Both the position numbers and the translations under genes were made by a program. Below the pieces are notes generated by a model that did not search any database, was not told where the DNA came from, and was given only the letters and a program-made list of their open reading frames with translations. From NCBI GenBank assembly GCA_007125415.1, contig SLDH01000231.1, forward strand, positions 1-20,229: a stretch of DNA of 20,229 nucleotides. Reading direction: 5' to 3'. Source of the DNA: Roseovarius sp. (GTDB taxonomy: Bacteria; Pseudomonadota; Alphaproteobacteria; Rhodobacterales; Rhodobacteraceae). This document shows, one piece after another, positions 16,898 to 20,229 of the stretch (its first letter is position 1; each line of letters starts with the position of its first letter).

Positions 16898-17773
16898 CTA
16901 ATCCGCGCTTCGTGCGGCGCCAAGCTCTGGTGACAAGAGTTCGCTGAGGCGGCGCTCGCCATGGCCTTCCGCTACGGCGTGGTCGAAAAAAGCCTTGACC
17001 GCATGGTTGAGCGCCGTGTCGCGCCCCATCCCCGCGGTCATTGCGGTGATGTAGCCCATGTCTTTCGCGGCGTTGGCAACGCTGAAGGCATAGCCGCTGA
17101 AATCACCGTCTTTCGCCTGGCCCATGATGCGCCGCAATACGCCCGAATCGGCCGAGCCGCGGATCACCACATCATAAAGCTGCGCCCAGTCGGTGCGGGT
17201 TTCGCGAGCGAGGCCGAAAGCCTCCGTGACCAGTGCTGCAATGCCCATGACCATGTAATTGTTTATGTATTTGGCACGTGCGCCCGTGCCCACCGGGCCG
17301 AAATGCTGCACGGTTGCGCAAAACATCTCCAGAACCGGGCCGATGCGCGCGAATGTCTCGTCCGTGCAGCCCACAAGCGCACCCAACTGCCCCGCCTCGG
17401 CCTGGGCCTGCCCGCCGGTCAACGGCGCTTCGGCAAACGTGATGTCTTTCGCGCTCAATTGTTCTGCCAGCGCCAGCGTGGAAGTCAGGCAGGATGTGCC
17501 GGTGTCGATCAGGATCTGGCCAGCGCGCAGATGTGGTATCATTGCCGAGACGGTTTTCTCGACCGTGTCTGAGTTGGGCAGGCAGAGCAGAATGAGATCA
17601 CTCTCGCGCGCAAGCCGGGCCGCGTCCTGCACTTCCCGCGCGCCCAAGGCGACCAGCGCATCGATCGCGTTACGTGACCGGTGCGCGACGACATTCAGTT
17701 GCCCATGCCGCGCCAGAATGTTTTGCGCCATGCCCGCACCCATGGCACCCAGCCCGATGAACCCGATACGCAT
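16898..17773 (-). CDS. NAD(P)-dependent oxidoreductase, 3-hydroxyisobutyrate dehydrogenase family
   Basis: A 291-residue beta-hydroxyacid dehydrogenase. The Rossmann motif is GFIGLGAMGAGMA at 4-16. The substrate motif is EAPLTGG at 115-121. The catalytic lysine is K168 in GTGARAKYINNYM, with N171/N172 after it. The family oxidises or reduces small 3-hydroxyacids such as 3-hydroxyisobutyrate, tartronate semialdehyde and 4-hydroxybutyrate; the substrate cannot be told here. The ATG at 17773 shares its A with the last base of the upstream SDR stop (TGATG), so translation is probably coupled. A GTG four codons earlier is an alternative. The close pairing with an SDR suggests two oxidoreductase steps on related substrates. 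No transporter, regulator or dehydratase is next to them. Confidence 0.86.
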   Translation of the reverse strand: MRIGFIGLGAMGAGMAQNILARHGQLNVVAHRSRNAIDALVALGAREVQDAARLARESDLILLCLPNSDTVEKTVSAMIPHLRAGQILIDTGTSCLTSTLALAEQLSAKDITFAEAPLTGGQAQAEAGQLGALVGCTDETFARIGPVLEMFCATVQHFGPVGTGARAKYINNYMVMGIAALVTEAFGLARETRTDWAQLYDVVIRGSADSGVLRRIMGQAKDGDFSGYAFSVANAAKDMGYITAMTAGMGRDTALNHAVKAFFDHAVAEGHGERRLSELLSPELGAARSAD

Positions 17774-18504
17774 CAGATCGTCCACCCGCCATCCACGGTG
17801 AAAAACTGCCCGGTGGCGATACGGCTCTCATCGGACGCAAGATAGACTACGATCGGGGCGATATCTTCGGGGCGGGCCAGTTCGCGGGTGGGTTGGCGAT
17901 CGAGCATCGCCTGATAGGCCGCGTCGTAATCGCCCTGCGCGGCCATCCTCGCCTGAAGCGACGGGGTCAGAACCGTGCCGGGGCAGACAGCATTGCAGCG
18001 AATGCCCGCATGGATGAAATCGGCAGCGATGGATTTGGTCAGGCCCAGGATGGCCCCCTTGCTGGCCCCATAGGCGCAGCGATTGGCAGCGGCGGTGATC
18101 GACGAGACGACCGAGCCCATATTGATGATCGAGCCGCCCCCGTTTTCGATCATGCGCGGCAGGAAGGCCCGGGTCATTCGGGCAGTGCCGCGCAGATTGA
18201 GGGTGAAGGTGCGTTCCCAGGCATCTTCATCCGTATCCAGCAGCGTCCCGTGATGCACATAGCCCGCGCAATTGAAGAGCACGTCTGGCGCAGGCGCGGT
18301 TGCGGCATAAGCACTGATCGCCTCGGCGTCAGTCACATCGAGCGGCGCACAGCGGATACCCTCGGCGGCGAGGCTTTCCAGCGCCTGCGCGTCGATATCC
18401 GTGGCATGAACAGTGGCACCTTCGGAAGCCATCGCCAACGCCGAAGCGCGGCCGATGCCTGCCCCCGCAGCCGTCACGACGACGAATTTTCCCTTCAATC
18501 TCAT
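17773..18504 (-). CDS. Short-chain dehydrogenase/reductase, BDH2/DHRS6- or fuconate-dehydrogenase-like
   Basis: A 243-residue classical SDR. The cofactor motif is TAAGAGIGRA at 11-20, with D36 suggesting NAD(H) preference. NCAG is at 78-81. The catalytic residues are S131, Y145 and K149 (YGASK). The text closely follows human BDH2/DHRS6 as I remember it: FNCAGYVHHGTLLD, ADFIHAGIRCNAVCPGTV with TPSLQ, and VYLASDESRIATGQFFTVDGGW. Bacterial 2-keto-3-deoxy-L-fuconate dehydrogenases belong to the same subgroup, so a sugar-acid or hydroxyacid substrate is plausible but unproven. The ATG at 18504 follows GGGGAGCAGGCA; the longer open frame to 18921 overlaps the next gene. It precedes the HIBADH-family gene with a one-base overlap. 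Confidence 0.88.
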   Translation of the reverse strand: MRLKGKFVVVTAAGAGIGRASALAMASEGATVHATDIDAQALESLAAEGIRCAPLDVTDAEAISAYAATAPAPDVLFNCAGYVHHGTLLDTDEDAWERTFTLNLRGTARMTRAFLPRMIENGGGSIINMGSVVSSITAAANRCAYGASKGAILGLTKSIAADFIHAGIRCNAVCPGTVLTPSLQARMAAQGDYDAAYQAMLDRQPTRELARPEDIAPIVVYLASDESRIATGQFFTVDGGWTI

Positions 18505-18613
18505 TGCCTGCTCCCCTGACCTTGCCCGCCGCAGTCTAGGCGGTATCGATGCAGGGGCAAGCGGCAGTGCCTGTCGCCGCGCGGCCTCTGACCAGGAGCC
18601 GCGATGGTCTGGC

Positions 18614-19204
18614 CTAGCGGATGCCGCAGCGGCGCAACTGGTTGCGATACATCTGGCTGCGCTCGGCAACCCTGTCGGAGACACGCAGAAGCCAAGGTTT
18701 GGCATTGTAACTGCCCCGCGCGTATCCGGTGCGCCCCTCGTGATAGGCGAGATACTGGTTACGCGCATCCGACAGCGGTATGCCAAGACCATCCCGTGAC
18801 TTGGCCATGTACCAGCCCATGAAATCGGTGGCATCGCGAATGCTGTCGCGCCGGGCGCGCCGATTTCCTGTCTCGTCAAGATATTCCTGCCATGTGCCAT
18901 CCAGCGCCTGGCTGTATCCAAAGGCCGAGCTTTGCCGGCCCATGGGGATCACGCCGAGCGTATAGCGGAAGGGTGTGCGTGCATCGGAGACGAATTTGCT
19001 CTCCTGATGAATGGTTGCCATCTGAACATGCACAGGCACGCCCCAGCGCCGCTCGGTTGCGACGAACGCGCGTCTGTACTCGGGCTTTTCACGTAGAATG
19101 GCGCAGGCATCATCGAGGATGCCGGGCGATGGCGGAGGCCCGCCACGTCCGCCGCAGGATGCGACCAGAAGCACCAATATCAACATGCGAAGAGTTCTGC
19201 TCAT
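18614..19204 (-). CDS. Transglycosylase SLT-domain lipoprotein
   Basis: A 196-residue exported protein. A short hydrophobic leader ends in LVASC, a lipobox with C17 as the lipidated residue, followed by a Gly/Pro-rich linker. From about residue 44 the sequence resembles lytic transglycosylase/lysozyme-like domains: E68 in ATIHQESKF is the likely catalytic acid, then SSAFGYSQALDGTWQEY, then DATDFMGWYM and YLAYHEGRTGYARGSYN. It probably cleaves peptidoglycan glycan strands from a membrane anchor. The ATG at 19204 gives a proper signal peptide; the AGAGG before it is rather close (3 bases), and an ATG at residue 7 is an alternative. It lies 109 bp upstream of the SDR gene on the same strand. That gap has a CTTGCCC/GGGCAAG inverted repeat (18521-18527, 18555-18561), and cotranscription is uncertain. 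Confidence 0.85.
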   Translation of the reverse strand: MSRTLRMLILVLLVASCGGRGGPPPSPGILDDACAILREKPEYRRAFVATERRWGVPVHVQMATIHQESKFVSDARTPFRYTLGVIPMGRQSSAFGYSQALDGTWQEYLDETGNRRARRDSIRDATDFMGWYMAKSRDGLGIPLSDARNQYLAYHEGRTGYARGSYNAKPWLLRVSDRVAERSQMYRNQLRRCGIR

Positions 19205-19430
19205 CTGCCTCTCGCTTCTTTTGTTTTGCGGCCAGCCTAGCGTAAAAGCGCCATCGTGTGAATCATCAATCGCACCCCCTGCGACAATGATGCCTGCAAA
19301 TTCTTGCGAAAGCGGTGCAGCATGACTGTCTGGTCAGGGTTCACAGACTGTTTCTGCAAAATCTGTGCTGAATATTGGACAAACACGAGCGGACATGATT
19401 AACGTTCCGCTCAAGGGGCTGACGGAAAAA

Positions 19431-19757
19431 ATGATCAAGACACGCGCGAAATATCACCTGGGACAAGTTGTGCGGCACAAGAAACACCCGTTTCGCGGGG
19501 TGGTTTTCGATGTGGACCCGGAGTTTTCAAACACCGAGGAATGGTACGATTCCATTCCCGAGGAAAGCCGACCCGAACGCGAGCAGCCGTTCTATCACTT
19601 GCTGGCCGAGAACGAGCAGACTTACTATGTCGCCTATGTCAGCGAGCAGAACCTTGTTGCCGACTATTCGGGCGAGCCGGTCGATCATCCCGATATTCCC
19701 GACCTGTTCGGCCCGTTCCAGGACGGTCATTACCCGCTGCACTTCCAGCTGAACTGA
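19431..19757 (+). CDS. hspQ: Heat shock protein HspQ (hemimethylated-DNA-binding YccV-like)
   Basis: A 108-residue protein that is almost wholly the HspQ/YccV domain: KYHLGQVVRHKKHPFRGVVF, DVDPEFSNTEEW, then QPFYHLLAENEQTYYVAYVS, EQNL and HPDIPDLF. HspQ in enterobacteria is a heat-induced substrate and specificity enhancer of Lon protease, and was also described as binding hemimethylated DNA. The ATG at 19431 is chosen because family similarity begins there and GACGGA precedes it; the open frame from GTG 19365 (22 more residues) looks non-coding. It is monocistronic by position: divergent from the transglycosylase gene and convergent with the glutamyltransferase gene. No convincing heat-shock promoter was seen in the 226-bp upstream gap. 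Confidence 0.92.
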   Translation: MIKTRAKYHLGQVVRHKKHPFRGVVFDVDPEFSNTEEWYDSIPEESRPEREQPFYHLLAENEQTYYVAYVSEQNLVADYSGEPVDHPDIPDLFGPFQDGHYPLHFQLN

Positions 19758-19764
19758 GCGCGGG

Positions 19765-19809
19765 CAAATTTCCGGACGGAAATTTGGCAAGAAAATATCA
19801 TTTTCTTGC
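19765..19809. terminator. Two abutting perfect hairpins between hspQ and ggt
   Basis: Hairpin A has arms CAAATTTCCG (19765-19774) and CGGAAATTTG (19777-19786) with a 2-base centre. Hairpin B starts at the next base: GCAAGAAAAT (19787-19796), loop ATC, ATTTTCTTGC (19800-19809). Both stems are 10 bp without mismatch. They begin 7 bases after the hspQ stop and end 17 bases before the convergent ggt stop. They most likely work as a bidirectional terminator, with the A/T tract of hairpin B helping release from either direction, although neither has a long T-run outside the stem. Confidence 0.75.
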
Positions 19810-19826
19810 AGGTTTCGACGTTATTT

Positions 19827-20229
19827 CTAGTAGCCTAGAGCGCAGCCATCCTTGCGCGGATCACTGGCGCCCTCCAGGATACCGGAGGCATGCACGGTGA
19901 TGGATTGGGCGCCGCCGATCGGCTCTTTTGGTATGGCAATCCGGTGGCCCAGTTCCTGCAATCGGGCGCGCACCGCCTCATCGTAGCCGCGTTCGAGGTT
20001 AAGGGTTCCCTCTTCCGCAAAACAGCGGGGCGCGTCATTGGCACTTTGCGGGTCCATGCCGAAATCGAGCAGGTTGGTGGTGAACCGCGTATGTCCGCAG
20101 GGCTGGTAGGCCCCACCCATGACACCGAAACTGATCTGCGCCTGACCGTCTTGGGCCAGCATCGCGGGTATGATCGTGTGCATGGGCCGTTTTCCGGGGC
20201 CGTAGGTGTTGGGGTGATTCGGCTCCAGC
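19827..20229 (-). CDS. ggt: Gamma-glutamyltransferase family protein, C-terminal part (gene runs off the right edge)
   Basis: The minus-strand frame is open from the window edge to a TAG at 19829-19827, giving 133 codons of C-terminal sequence. It reads LEPNHPNTYGPGKRPMHTII at the edge, then GVMGGAYQPCGHTRFTTNLL, DFGMDPQSANDAPR, GGAQSITVHASGILEGASDP and the terminal ALGY, all typical of the gamma-glutamyltransferase small subunit. The catalytic threonine that starts the small subunit lies outside the window. The GTPGGS motif of classical enzymes reads GVMGGA here, closer to the GGT-like branch than to E. coli Ggt, so glutathione hydrolysis is not certain. The ATG at 20183 is internal, because the homology continues past it. 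It converges on hspQ. Confidence 0.9.
   Translation of the reverse strand, partial: LEPNHPNTYGPGKRPMHTIIPAMLAQDGQAQISFGVMGGAYQPCGHTRFTTNLLDFGMDPQSANDAPRCFAEEGTLNLERGYDEAVRARLQELGHRIAIPKEPIGGAQSITVHASGILEGASDPRKDGCALGY

Noticed and set aside
15949..16962. A 337-codon minus-strand frame opposite lolA
   Set aside because: LolA on the other strand has a signal peptide and family motifs; the antisense frame extends across an intergenic region without any domain.
19301..19430. A heat-shock sigma-32 promoter for hspQ (CTTGCGAAA near 19301)
   Set aside because: No suitable -10 element lies at the expected distance, so the partial -35-like match is not enough.

Overview
The window is a G+C-rich stretch of an alphaproteobacterial chromosome. 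The protein sequences (an ftsK-lolA pair, an HspQ of the alphaproteobacterial type, a UbiH-like monooxygenase) and the strong third-position G/C bias look like Rhodobacterales (Roseobacter/Rhodobacter group). That placement is inferred from protein style only; no rRNA or tRNA gene was seen. Most of the window is chromosomal housekeeping. The exception is an envelope/exopolysaccharide block at about 2.6-8.5 kb, followed by a G+C-poorer gap at 8.5-9.0 kb.

Layout: (1) 1-1543: a papain-like hydrolase remnant without its N-terminal half, then trhO (tRNA wobble-uridine hydroxylase). (2) 1599-2558: kdsD, arabinose-5-phosphate isomerase, which feeds Kdo synthesis for LPS. (3) 2626-8472: polysaccharide genes. 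A GT4 glycosyltransferase (-) diverges from a Wzx-type flippase (+). The flippase converges on a three-gene minus-strand unit of exoY-like priming sugar transferase, BY-kinase-like P-loop protein and Wzz-like chain-length protein. No Wzy polymerase is visible and only one ordinary glycosyltransferase is present, so this is a partial or split polysaccharide locus. (4) 8473-9011: a 539-bp gap with no convincing gene. (5) 9012-11643: a ubiH-like monooxygenase (-) divergent from an amidase (+). (6) 11802-16620: a class I aminotransferase (dapC-like), ftsK and lolA, all on the plus strand. (7) 16898-18504: a 3-hydroxyisobutyrate-dehydrogenase-family gene translationally coupled (TGATG) behind a BDH2-like short-chain dehydrogenase, both minus. 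(8) 18614-19204: a lytic-transglycosylase-type lipoprotein (-). (9) 19431-20229: hspQ (+) converging on the 3' end of a gamma-glutamyltransferase gene that runs off the right edge; two abutting perfect hairpins lie between them.

No CRISPR array, insertion sequence, phage gene or known defence system was seen. The points most worth a second look are the BY-kinase homologue whose Walker A lysine is replaced by alanine, the 5'-truncated hydrolase at the left edge, the twin hairpins downstream of hspQ (one arm shares a 16-base word with a tandem-repeat intergenic region 17 kb away), the coupled SDR/HIBADH pair of unknown substrate, and the direct repeats in the gap upstream of the exoY-like gene.
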